Origin: Aquibacillus saliphilus
GTDB taxonomy: Bacteria > Bacillota > Bacilli > Bacillales > Amphibacillaceae
Direction: 5' to 3'
Assembly (NCBI RefSeq): GCF_020404745.1
Contig: NZ_JAIZAP010000008.1
Span: 124,001 to 188,000, forward strand
DNA length: 64,000 bases
The notes beneath the pieces were generated by a model. The model saw nothing but the letters and a program-made list of their open reading frames with translations, had not been told where the DNA came from and made no database searches. How positions within the stretch are numbered: position 1 is the stretch's first letter; the number at the start of each line of letters is the position of its first letter. The translations under genes and the position numbers were made by a program. This document shows positions 45,752-54,374 of the stretch, one piece after another.

Positions 45752-46252
45752 ATGAGAATCTTTAAAAACCAACGTGGATATGCTTTAGTAATCGTTCTCC
45801 TTACGATTACAATTATTGCACTTTTCATACCTCCTATTATGTCGAATGTGATGAGTAGTGCACTTCAATTTCAGAGAACAGGTGAAAAATTGCAATTAAC
45901 AAAACTAGAAGAAATGGGTCAGTTCTATTTTGAAAGTGCGCTTGAAGGGGCTACTATTGGTGCAAAGGATAGTTTAACGCAATGGCTGGATAATCAACCA
46001 GATTCTATAATTGACGATAATGAGGCAATTGTTGATAAATATAAGACTGAATTAGAAAGTGAGTTAAATAGCTTTGAACCTGAACTAGAGATAAAGCTAA
46101 ACGATAGTAGAATTAAAATTATTCTAGATTCAATAAGTGTAGAAAATAGAACTATTTCAGTTAGCTATACGATCACTCCATCTTTAGATAGTCAATATGA
46201 TGATAGTAATTCGTTAACAGAAGAACAAACCATCGGTATAGAGCTTGACTGA
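45752..46252 (+). CDS. Type IV pilus minor pilin, PilX/GspK-like
   Basis: The ~166-residue protein has N-terminus MRIFKNQRG, then a hydrophobic helix YALVIVLLTITIIALFIPPI. The usual Glu at position +5 after the glycine is replaced by Ile, as is typical of GspK/PilX-like tip subunits. A soluble domain of ~130 residues follows. ATG 45752 has AAGGAG at 45737-45742; the longer frame from 45686 would overlap the preceding gene. Assigned by position between the two canonical minor prepilins. Confidence 0.75.
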   Translation: MRIFKNQRGYALVIVLLTITIIALFIPPIMSNVMSSALQFQRTGEKLQLTKLEEMGQFYFESALEGATIGAKDSLTQWLDNQPDSIIDDNEAIVDKYKTELESELNSFEPELEIKLNDSRIKIILDSISVENRTISVSYTITPSLDSQYDDSNSLTEEQTIGIELD

Positions 46253-46296
46253 AATTTGAGGTTCTCGTGTTTAGGATGACCATTTGATACAGAGGT

Positions 46297-46303
46297 GGGG
46301 GGG
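46297..46303 (+). repeat. Poly-G7 tract in the RBS of the third minor prepilin
   Basis: A run of seven G, exceptional in this A+T-rich sequence, forms part of the Shine-Dalgarno region six bases before ATG 46309. Slippage here would change RBS spacing. Confidence 0.6.
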
Positions 46304-46308
46304 TAATA

Positions 46309-47454
46309 ATGAAAAAACTATTGAAGCAAGAAGCAGGAATAACGTTGATTGAACTTTTAGCAACATTAACTATTGCTACAATATTAATTGCTGTTACTTT
46401 TAATGTTTTAACCACATCGATAAAATATAATGATAAAACCCAATCACATATCAATTTAAGACAAGAGGCTAACCTTGTTGTTACTAAGTTACGACAGCGG
46501 CATGATGTTCATGATGGAGGGAAATATGACCTTTGCTACGGCGAACTGCTTGATAATGATATTTTAAAACTTGACACTGTAAGCTTACATCTCGAAAAAT
46601 TTAGTAATAATGAATGTAAACAAATAGATACTTCTAAAAATATGGAAGTTCAGTTCACTTTAGCAGATCAGCAAAATAACGATTTTCAAATAGATACAAT
46701 CATAGAAGCAGAACAATTAAAGGGGCCACCTATCTCTATGGAGATACAAAAGCCTGATAGAGAACCAGACTTTGGTGATTATGTCAGGGAACATGATGTG
46801 TTTGTGTATGTGAATAATGTCGTCGGTTTTAACGGTAGCAAGTCTGAAATTAAAGGGGAAAATAGCACTGTCGTAATTAGAAAAGGTCTTGGACCGTTAA
46901 GTGGTCCACACGGGAATATAAATGCAAAAGATATTTATATAAAAGGGAGTGTTTCATTACAAAAGCACTTTACGCTAGGGCATTCCAATAGCAATATATA
47001 CATCGACGGTGATGTTGATTTAAATGGTAGTCAAATAAATGGGAAATTAACACATACAGATAAATCATTTAATTCAGGTTCACTTGACGATGTTGAACTA
47101 GTGGACGCCATAACATTTCCTGAATTTGAAATACCAGAATTAAAGGACGAAAGTTGGTACAGTGATAATGGATATTCTTCAGAAGTTACACCAGGAAGTA
47201 ATATGAGGTTTTATGGATCATCGTTTAGCACTAATGGAAATCGAGACTATGAGAATGCGATTATTGTTAGTCAGGGCAATGTAGACTTAAAGGGTGATTT
47301 TTCAGGTATTATTTTCGCACCTAATGGAAAAGTGAGCCTAAGGGGTAACACTACATTTAAAGGCATTATAGTAGCGAATGAGGTTGAATTGGCAGCAGGT
47401 AGTGCGACTATTATTTTTGAGCCATTGTCTGAGGATAGTGAATTACCATTTTAA
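46309..47454 (+). CDS. Minor prepilin with C-terminal beta-solenoid-like domain (PilW-like)
   Basis: The 381-residue protein has a prepilin signal MKKLLKQEAG followed by ITLIELLATLTIATILIAVT (Glu+5 present), then a pilin-like region to about 150. The rest (about 160-380) has short repeating strands such as DIYIKGSVSLQ, NIYIDGDVDLNGSQINGKL, AIIVSQGNVDLKGDFSG and GKVSLRGNTTFKGIIVANEVEL. This pattern suggests a right-handed beta-helix or bactofilin-like adhesive domain. It may be a tip adhesin or spacer. RBS includes a G7 tract. Confidence 0.82.
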   Translation: MKKLLKQEAGITLIELLATLTIATILIAVTFNVLTTSIKYNDKTQSHINLRQEANLVVTKLRQRHDVHDGGKYDLCYGELLDNDILKLDTVSLHLEKFSNNECKQIDTSKNMEVQFTLADQQNNDFQIDTIIEAEQLKGPPISMEIQKPDREPDFGDYVREHDVFVYVNNVVGFNGSKSEIKGENSTVVIRKGLGPLSGPHGNINAKDIYIKGSVSLQKHFTLGHSNSNIYIDGDVDLNGSQINGKLTHTDKSFNSGSLDDVELVDAITFPEFEIPELKDESWYSDNGYSSEVTPGSNMRFYGSSFSTNGNRDYENAIIVSQGNVDLKGDFSGIIFAPNGKVSLRGNTTFKGIIVANEVELAAGSATIIFEPLSEDSELPF

Positions 47455-47517
47455 GCTTTTCAAATGTAACTTCTTGAAGTAACACATGATTTTATTTAAT
47501 AGTAGGAGGGGATCCTA

Positions 47518-49152
47518 ATGGCTATTCGAAATAGAAAAAGAAAGCTCGGAGATGTATTAAAAGAAGCAGGAATACTAACGGAAATTCAGATTGTCGAAGC
47601 GCTTCAACAAAAAAAAGACGGCCAGAAGCTAGGTGATGCCTTGCTTGATCAAGGGTTTATTACAGAACAACAACTATTAGAGGTGCTTGAAATTCATCTA
47701 GGAATTAATAGTGTTTCATTGTATCGCTACCCAGTAGATAAAAGCTTAATGAACTTGATTCCAAAAGAAGTATCAAGAAAAAATTTGTTAATTCCCTTAA
47801 ATCAGTACGAAAATACAATTACTATTGCAATGAATGATCCAATGGACTATTATGCCATCGATGATTTAGAGCTATCAACTGGATTTGAAATTAAACCTGT
47901 TATCGCTTCAAAGGATGATATCTTACAAGCAATCAATAAGTATTATGATCAAGATGAAAGTGACATAGAGGGCGACCAAGATGAAATGGAGGATGATGCC
48001 CCTGCAATTCGAATTATGGATCAAATTTTACAAACAGGGGTTCATTTGAAAGCGAGTGATATTCATATTGATCCATCCGAAGTAAGCATTTCTATTAGAT
48101 ATCGGGTAGATGGTGTGTTAAGAATTGATAGAACAATACCAAAAAGATTACAAAATTCATTGATAGCTAGAACTAAAATTTTGTCTAATTTAAATATAAC
48201 GGAAACAAGGTTACCTCAAGATGGTAGGATAAGGCTAATTGTCGATGATAAGCCGATTGATTTACGAATATCTACATTGCCAACCGTGTTTGGCGAAAAG
48301 ATTGTCATTCGAATACTGGATCTTAGCAATATTTTTAAAAGTCTAACGGATTTAGACTTTAGTACAGAAACGCTAGAAAAGTATCAGCGAGAAATCACAC
48401 AGCCATCTGGGCTTATCCTATTAACAGGGCCGACCGGATCTGGGAAGACGTCGACACTTTATGCATCAATAAATAAATTAAATCGACAAGAGGTTAATAT
48501 TATAACTGTAGAAGATCCTGTTGAATATCAATTAGACGGAATTAACCAAGTGCAGGTGAATAGTGCGATTGGCCTTACTTTTGCTACCGGATTACGATCG
48601 ATTCTAAGACAAGACCCTAATATTATTATGGTAGGAGAAATACGTGATAGAGAGACTGCTGAAATCGCGATTCGTTCAGCGTTAACTGGTCATATGGTAT
48701 TTAGTACCCTACACACTAATAGTGCCGTTTCTGCTATCCCAAGATTATTTGATATGGAAATCGAGCCATATCTAGTTGTGTCATCGTTATCTGCTATTAT
48801 GGCTCAACGACTAGTTAAAAAAGTCTGTAAAGATTGTAAACAAACTAGGCAAGCTACTGACATGGAAAAGAATTTATTTAAAAAACGCGGAATTGAAATT
48901 GAAAAGGTTTCAGAAGGACCAGGTTGTAATAGCTGTAAAGATACTGGCTACAAAGGTAGAATGGCAATTCATGAATTGTTAATCATTGATGACTCTATTC
49001 GCCAGATGATGATGAATAACAGTACCATTACCGACATTAAAAACCATATTAAAGAAGAAGGTATGAAGTTTTTAATGGATGATGGTTTATTAAAAGTAAA
49101 GCAGGGCTTAACTACGATAGAAGAAGTACTACGTGTGGCAACAGAAGAATAG
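47518..49152 (+). CDS. pilB: Type IV pilus assembly ATPase PilB with tandem MshEN-like motifs
   Basis: The 544-residue GspE/PilB hexameric ATPase powers pilus extension. The N-terminus has two consecutive 24-residue motifs, KLGDVLKEAGILTEIQIVEA and KLGDALLDQGFITEQQLLEV, matching the MshEN c-di-GMP-binding pattern (with Lys in place of the first Arg). Walker [13 protein letters not shown] is near residue 304, the Asp/His boxes follow, and a tetracysteine zinc motif is present (CKDCKQTR, CNSCKDTGYKGR, about 440-485). RBS TAGGAGGGG. It is followed 11 bp later by pilT. Confidence 0.95.
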   Translation: MAIRNRKRKLGDVLKEAGILTEIQIVEALQQKKDGQKLGDALLDQGFITEQQLLEVLEIHLGINSVSLYRYPVDKSLMNLIPKEVSRKNLLIPLNQYENTITIAMNDPMDYYAIDDLELSTGFEIKPVIASKDDILQAINKYYDQDESDIEGDQDEMEDDAPAIRIMDQILQTGVHLKASDIHIDPSEVSISIRYRVDGVLRIDRTIPKRLQNSLIARTKILSNLNITETRLPQDGRIRLIVDDKPIDLRISTLPTVFGEKIVIRILDLSNIFKSLTDLDFSTETLEKYQREITQPSGLILLTGPTGSGKTSTLYASINKLNRQEVNIITVEDPVEYQLDGINQVQVNSAIGLTFATGLRSILRQDPNIIMVGEIRDRETAEIAIRSALTGHMVFSTLHTNSAVSAIPRLFDMEIEPYLVVSSLSAIMAQRLVKKVCKDCKQTRQATDMEKNLFKKRGIEIEKVSEGPGCNSCKDTGYKGRMAIHELLIIDDSIRQMMMNNSTITDIKNHIKEEGMKFLMDDGLLKVKQGLTTIEEVLRVATEE

Positions 49153-49163
49153 GAGGGAAAGCA

Positions 49164-50198
49164 ATGAGTCGTTTGGAGGCCTTATTAAAGTTAGCTTTTG
49201 AACAAAATGCATCTGACATCCACTTAACTGTAGGTTCTCCTCCTGTTTTTCGGATACACGGGGATTTACAACCAAATGGAAATGAAAAACTCGAGCCATC
49301 TGATACAGAGGAAATGGCGAAAAGTTTATTAACGGATACAATGTGGAATCAGTTTAGCGATAAAAGAGAAATGGATTTGTCCTATGGCATTGCTGGTGTT
49401 TCACGGTTTAGAGTGAATATTTTTCATCAACGCGGTTGTATTGCGCTTGCTATTCGGATCGTTCCAACAGCTATTCCGAGTATTGATGACTTACAGCTAC
49501 CAGAAGTGTTAAAAGAGATAACCACAAGAACTCAAGGTTTGGTACTAGTAACTGGTCCGACTGGAAGTGGAAAAAGTACGACACTTGCAGCAATGATAGA
49601 CTATATGAATAAAACAACGAACAAGCATATTATTACGTTAGAGGATCCAATTGAATATTTACATTCACACCGAAGATGTATCATTGATCAACGTGAAGTA
49701 GGGTTTGATACGAATAGTTTTGAAAATGGATTACGGGCTTGTTTGCGTCAAGATCCAGATGTGATTCTCGTTGGTGAAATGAGAGATTTGGAGACTATTT
49801 CAACAGCAATAACGGCAGCTGAAACAGGACACCTTGTGCTTGGTACATTACATACAACAGATGCCTCTTCAACGATGGACCGAATTATTGATGTATTTCC
49901 TGCACATCAAAAGGGGCAAATCAGAGTGCAATTAGCAAACGTGTTGGAGGCAATTATTTCTCAACGATTATTTCAAACTGCTAACAGAAAAGGAAGAGTG
50001 GCAGCAACAGAGATCCTAATTAATACTCCAGCAGTCAAAAATCTAATACGAAATGAAAAAATGCATCAAATTCCTAATACAATGCAAACTGCTCGTGATC
50101 GGGGTATGCACACAATGACGATGGATATAAAGAAGCTAGTAAGGCAAGGATTGATTACCGAAGAGCATTCACTACCCTTTTTAAAGGAAAGGGGGTAA
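49164..50198 (+). CDS. pilT: Type IV pilus retraction ATPase PilT
   Basis: The 344-residue protein drives pilus depolymerisation and twitching. Walker A is GPTGSGKSTTLAAM (near 132), followed by DPIEYLHSH, an Asp box, Walker B CLRQDPDVILVGEMRDLETI and the C-terminal PilT-specific AVKNLIRNEKMHQI (AIRNLIRE-like). N-terminus has ASDIHLTVGSPPVFRIHG. Its presence indicates retractable pili rather than only a ComG-type pseudopilus. The gap to pilC is 4 bp. Confidence 0.95.
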   Translation: MSRLEALLKLAFEQNASDIHLTVGSPPVFRIHGDLQPNGNEKLEPSDTEEMAKSLLTDTMWNQFSDKREMDLSYGIAGVSRFRVNIFHQRGCIALAIRIVPTAIPSIDDLQLPEVLKEITTRTQGLVLVTGPTGSGKSTTLAAMIDYMNKTTNKHIITLEDPIEYLHSHRRCIIDQREVGFDTNSFENGLRACLRQDPDVILVGEMRDLETISTAITAAETGHLVLGTLHTTDASSTMDRIIDVFPAHQKGQIRVQLANVLEAIISQRLFQTANRKGRVAATEILINTPAVKNLIRNEKMHQIPNTMQTARDRGMHTMTMDIKKLVRQGLITEEHSLPFLKERG

Positions 50199-50202
50199 GT
50201 AA

Positions 50203-51405
50203 ATGGCCTATTATAGATACAAAGGTAGAACACGTGCAGGTAAAGCCAAACGAGGGAAAATAAATGCTGATAGTTCCAGAGAAGCGATAACGATGCTGAA
50301 ACAAGATGGTATTACTGTTTTCGACATCAACGAACTTAACACTGTCTTATACCAGGATATTCATTTTGGAAAAGCAATTAAAAACCGTGACTTTGTTATT
50401 TTTCTAAGACAATTTGCTACTCTGATTGACGCGGGTATTACATTAGTTGAGGCAACTAGCATTTTAGAGGATCAAACTTCGAATAAACAGTTAAAACAAG
50501 CGTTAGCTAAGATTCAGGATTATTTGGAAGAAGGAATGGCTTTATCAGAAGCGTTAACACAATTTCCAAAGCTTTTCCCCGAATTACTCGTTAGTATGAT
50601 TCATGCTGGAGAAGTAAGTGGTAGTTTAGATGATATTTTAGATAATATGGCTAGCTATTATGAGAAACAGTACCAATTAAAGCAAAAAATTATTACAGCC
50701 CTAACATATCCTATCGTAGTTGGATTCATCTCTATTTTTATTACTATCTTTTTATTAGCCTTTATCGTACCAATATTTACCGATATGTTTCTATCGTTCG
50801 GTGGAGATATTCCATTATATACGGCGCTTGTCATTAGAATTAGTGAAGTTGTCCAAGCATTTTGGTGGGTCATCCTGCTAATTGGCCTCTTGTTAGTAGC
50901 TGTCTATAAGTATCTACAACAAAAGCCAACACTCGCTTATACATTTGATGTCGCAAAACTTCGTATTCCTGTATTTGGTGGTTTTATTCAAAAGTCATTA
51001 TTAGCAAGGATGACACAGACATTAAGCTCCCTACTAAATAGCTCAGTGCCGATATTACAAGCTGTAGAGATTACCGAGCGGGTTATTAGTAATAGAGTAA
51101 TGAAAAAAGTATTAAAAGAAAGTCATTCAGCATTAGAACAAGGGGAATCGTTGGCTGGGCCAATGCAAACTCATTGGGTTTTTCCGAAATTAGTGACGCA
51201 AATGATTGCAGTCGGAGAAAGAACAGGTTCACTTGATGCGATGTTAAAAAAAGTAGCTGATTTCTATGAGCAAGAATTAGATGAAGCATCGGATAAACTA
51301 AAATCCTTAATTGAACCTGTTATGATAGTGTTTCTAGCAACTATAGTTGGCGCCATCGTTATGGCAATTGTTATTCCAATGTTTTCTATTTTCGATTCCA
51401 TTTAA
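50203..51405 (+). CDS. pilC: Type IV pilus inner-membrane platform protein PilC
   Basis: The 400-residue GspF/PilC family protein has two repeated T2SSF cytoplasmic helical domains (about 65-190 and 270-395), each beginning FLRQFATLIDAGITLVEA or ARMTQTLSSLLNSSVPILQA, and three transmembrane helices. It couples PilB/PilT ATPases to pilin insertion. RBS AAAGGGGG overlaps the pilT end. Confidence 0.95.
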   Translation: MAYYRYKGRTRAGKAKRGKINADSSREAITMLKQDGITVFDINELNTVLYQDIHFGKAIKNRDFVIFLRQFATLIDAGITLVEATSILEDQTSNKQLKQALAKIQDYLEEGMALSEALTQFPKLFPELLVSMIHAGEVSGSLDDILDNMASYYEKQYQLKQKIITALTYPIVVGFISIFITIFLLAFIVPIFTDMFLSFGGDIPLYTALVIRISEVVQAFWWVILLIGLLLVAVYKYLQQKPTLAYTFDVAKLRIPVFGGFIQKSLLARMTQTLSSLLNSSVPILQAVEITERVISNRVMKKVLKESHSALEQGESLAGPMQTHWVFPKLVTQMIAVGERTGSLDAMLKKVADFYEQELDEASDKLKSLIEPVMIVFLATIVGAIVMAIVIPMFSIFDSI

Positions 51406-51430
51406 AAAATAGAAAGTAAAAGAAAAGCTA

Positions 51431-51458
51431 TAGACATAGTTCCTAATTATAGTATAAT
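51431..51458 (+). promoter_or_regulatory. Internal promoter for the major pilin gene
   Basis: TAGACA (51431-51436), 16-bp spacer, TATAAT (51453-51458). It would give the abundant pilin its own transcript with a ~190-nt leader (about 51465-51653) containing a TATTCATC / GATGAATA hairpin (51527-51534, 51551-51558). Confidence 0.6.
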
Positions 51459-51653
51459 TGTATATAGTTACAACTAGTTGAGAGAACAATAAGAGAACGT
51501 AAAGAGATTAAACAGAATGCTATGATTATTCATCTATATATGGGCACTTGGATGAATAGGAGCAATTAGTGCAACCGGCTGGCATCGTGAATTAACATCA
51601 TGTTGACTAGTCATTTTTTATGATTTCATGAAAAGAAAAGGGGAGAGATTTTA

Positions 51654-52016
51654 ATGATGAAAAAAGCATTTAAGAAGTTAAACAATGCTAAAGGTTTTAC
51701 TCTAGTAGAGTTACTAGCAGTTATTGTTATCTTGGGAATTATTGTTGCGATTGCAGTTCCGGCCATTGGAAATATTATTGATAATGCAGAAACTAAGGCA
51801 GATGAAGCTCAAGTGGAGTTGATTCTGGATGCTGCAAGGCTAGCTGATGCCAATGATGACTTTGGTGATAACGACACTGATTCGGAAATGTCTGTTTCAG
51901 AGCTAGTTAGTAATGGTTATCTTACTGAAAATGCTACTAGTACTAGTGATAATGAATTGCCAAAAGGAACAGTCAAAAAAAATACGAATGGTTCATTTAC
52001 TTTTAAGAAAGATTAA
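51654..52016 (+). CDS. pilA: Major type IV pilin
   Basis: The 120-residue prepilin has a leader of 14 residues ending NAKG, then the classic FTLVELLAVIVILGIIVAIA with Glu+5, followed by a small acidic head domain (about 60 residues). Short leader and short head are typical of Gram-positive type IVa-like pilins. RBS AGGGGAGAG; the second ATG at 51657 is equally possible. It has its own promoter and a long structured leader, as expected for the most abundant subunit. Confidence 0.92.
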   Translation: MMKKAFKKLNNAKGFTLVELLAVIVILGIIVAIAVPAIGNIIDNAETKADEAQVELILDAARLADANDDFGDNDTDSEMSVSELVSNGYLTENATSTSDNELPKGTVKKNTNGSFTFKKD

Positions 52017-52081
52017 AGTTTTAAAAGATTCAAGAGATCCCTCCCAGAGGGGTCTCTATACATATATGGGAGAAACAGCCA

Positions 52082-52837
52082 ATGGACCTATTTTATCTAT
52101 CATATTTCTTTATTATCGGAATAGTATTCGGTTCTTTTTTTAACGTAGTAGGGTTACGTGTTCCAAAGAAAAAGCTTTTCCAGTCACAGCGCTCGTACTG
52201 TCCTCATTGCAATCATACGTTGTCATGGTATGAACTTATCCCAGTTATCTCCTTTTTGATGCAGCAAGGTAAATGTCGCCATTGTCGTGGATCTATTTCA
52301 CCTATCTATCCTTTAATAGAAATGTTTACTGGATTGTTGTTTGCATATAGCTTCTATACTTTTGGCTTACAATTAGAACTTATTACTTCTTTACTTCTTG
52401 TTTCGTTACTAGCAATTATCATAGTTACTGATCTTACGTACATGCTAATACCTGATCGTATTTTGCTCTTTTTTTTACCGCTATTTGTTATCATTCGCAT
52501 ATTCGTTCCTTTAGAACATTGGTGGTCGCCATTGTTAGGCGCAGTAATTGGTACTTTACTGTTAGCGATTATCATAATCGTAAGCCGAGGTGGTATGGGC
52601 GGTGGAGATATGAAATTGTTTGGTTTATTAGGAATTGTACTAGGTTTTAAGGGAGTACTATTAGCCTTTTTCTTATCAACACTTTTCGGCTCAATAATTA
52701 GTATAGTGCTAATAGGATTGAAAATAATAGAACGGAAAAAACCAATCCCATTTGGTCCATTTATCGTACTTGGAAGTCTTACGAGTTATTTCTTTGGTGA
52801 GCTTCTGATTACTTGGTATTTAACAACTTTTTTCTGA
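52082..52837 (+). CDS. pilD: Prepilin peptidase / N-methyltransferase
   Basis: The 251-residue aspartic A24 peptidase cleaves prepilin leaders and methylates the new N-terminus. The cytosolic zinc domain is complete (YCPHCNHTLSWYELIPVISF and GKCRHCRGSISP), which indicates methylation ability. The catalytic aspartates are in VTDLTYMLIPD (near 120) and GGMGGGDMKLFG (near 176). It occupies the chromosomal place of B. subtilis comC, so it probably also processes ComG competence pilins. Confidence 0.95.
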   Translation: MDLFYLSYFFIIGIVFGSFFNVVGLRVPKKKLFQSQRSYCPHCNHTLSWYELIPVISFLMQQGKCRHCRGSISPIYPLIEMFTGLLFAYSFYTFGLQLELITSLLLVSLLAIIIVTDLTYMLIPDRILLFFLPLFVIIRIFVPLEHWWSPLLGAVIGTLLLAIIIIVSRGGMGGGDMKLFGLLGIVLGFKGVLLAFFLSTLFGSIISIVLIGLKIIERKKPIPFGPFIVLGSLTSYFFGELLITWYLTTFF

Positions 52838-52844
52838 AAAGTAG

Positions 52845-53816
52845 GTGTCAACATTGTTAATTAACAAAAAGCATATTAACTTGATCATGAAAGATCGAGT
52901 TCTACGTTATATAGTAACTAGTCAGCCAACTATTGAAGGTATTATAGACTATGGAGAGGTAATCATAGAACCCGGTTTGTTAGAAGATGGAAAGCTCGTT
53001 GATGGTGAGGCTTTTCAAATTGTACTTGAGAAACTAGTAAAGAATAAAAAGTGGAAGAATGCACCATTGTCTTTTTGTGTCCCGGATTCTTTTGTTACTA
53101 TTCGCGAACAGTTAGTTCCAAAGGGCTTGACGAAAGAGGAAACCAAAAGTTATATCAATATGGAGCTTGAGGAAAGCATTCGTTTGCCATTTTCAAATCC
53201 AGTTATTGATTTTGTGATTGTTAGTGAGGAGAAAGATCAATCTAAAATTTTAATTTTCGCTTACCCAAAGCAAAAAATAAATGAATTTTTACAGATATTT
53301 GAAAAGGTTGGATTAAAACCAAAGGTTGCTGATTTAGGTTCTTTATCGCTTTATCGTCTTTATTATCAATTTGATTTACCAAACGAGAAAGAAGACCTTC
53401 TTCTAGTTCAATGGGGGAAAGATGCGACAGTGCTTACTGCTTTTAGTGACAACAAGCCTATATTTACTAGATACATTAAGTCAGCATTAAGTCGAAGTAC
53501 TTGGTCTTGGAGTGATCATGAAGCTGAACTTGTTTGGACAGGTGCTGAAGAAGATATTGAGCAAGCAATAGCAGATCAATTAACTACAATCGAACGTTTT
53601 ATGGATTTCTATCAGTATTCTGTTATGGACGGGAATGACCAGATTACAAAAATTTTATTGTCCGGAGATTTTCCTTATATGGAGCGAATCGAGCTACTTA
53701 TGAAAGAACGCTTTGACATAAAAATAGAATCGATGAGTAGATTGGAAGAAAAATTGAAGCACCCGGCAAAGTATGCGGATGTGATGGGATTAGCTATTAA
53801 ATCAAAAAACAAGTAA
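52845..53816 (+). CDS. pilM: Type IV pilus alignment protein PilM
   Basis: The 323-residue actin-like ATPase-fold protein is a cytoplasmic partner of PilN. PilM-like features include LAPFCVPDSFVTIREQ-type phrasing (here SFCVPDSFVTIREQL near 78), the EESIRLPF segment near 113 and a C-terminal ILLSGDFPYMERIELL near 272. It is followed by pilN after 18 bp. The divergent sequence makes the exact nucleotide site hard to read, but PilM-N-O order is decisive. Confidence 0.88.
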   Translation: MSTLLINKKHINLIMKDRVLRYIVTSQPTIEGIIDYGEVIIEPGLLEDGKLVDGEAFQIVLEKLVKNKKWKNAPLSFCVPDSFVTIREQLVPKGLTKEETKSYINMELEESIRLPFSNPVIDFVIVSEEKDQSKILIFAYPKQKINEFLQIFEKVGLKPKVADLGSLSLYRLYYQFDLPNEKEDLLLVQWGKDATVLTAFSDNKPIFTRYIKSALSRSTWSWSDHEAELVWTGAEEDIEQAIADQLTTIERFMDFYQYSVMDGNDQITKILLSGDFPYMERIELLMKERFDIKIESMSRLEEKLKHPAKYADVMGLAIKSKNK

Positions 53817-53834
53817 AGGGAAAGGAACAAAATC

Positions 53835-54374
53835 ATGGTTGAAATAAATTTTATTGAGAAAAAGAAATATAATTTAGTTCCTTATTTAACAGGTGCCTTC
53901 TTTATCCTTTTACTTGTGCTTAGTGGTCTTCTTTTAAATTGGCAACATACAAACCAACAACAAGAATTACAATCAATACAACAACAATTGAATGATAATT
54001 TAACAGAACAACAAGAATTAACAAGCCTACAAGGAATTCAGGAACAGAGGGTTACGCTGAAAGAGCAAATAAACCATCTGCAAACTGCTATATATCCTAC
54101 AGTACCCTTGTTAGACAGGATGATTGCACTACTACCTGAAAATGGGTATTTCACTAATTACTCGTTCTCTATTAATGAGGGTCTAACGATTGATATTCGT
54201 GTCAATGAAATCGAACAGATTGCTGGATATACCCATGCACTTGAAATTCAAAATTTTGTTGATAATGTTACTTTATCAACTGTTCAGATGGAAACAACTG
54301 AAAATACGACTTATTTTGCGTCCTTTCAACTACAAATTAATGAGCAAGCTTGGAGACAGGAGGCGAACCAATGA
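53835..54374 (+). CDS. pilN: Type IV pilus assembly protein PilN
   Basis: The 179-residue bitopic membrane protein has the N-terminal motif VEINFIEKKKYN that binds PilM, one transmembrane helix (residues about 15-36) and a Gln-rich coiled coil (about 37-80), followed by a ferredoxin-like periplasmic-type domain. It forms the PilM-PilN-PilO alignment complex. It overlaps pilO by 4 bp. Confidence 0.88.
   Translation: MVEINFIEKKKYNLVPYLTGAFFILLLVLSGLLLNWQHTNQQQELQSIQQQLNDNLTEQQELTSLQGIQEQRVTLKEQINHLQTAIYPTVPLLDRMIALLPENGYFTNYSFSINEGLTIDIRVNEIEQIAGYTHALEIQNFVDNVTLSTVQMETTENTTYFASFQLQINEQAWRQEANQ

Noticed and set aside
51540-51620. c-di-GMP riboswitch before pilA
   Set aside because: The conserved GEMM-I and GEMM-II core sequences are not present; the leader is reported as unassigned structure only.
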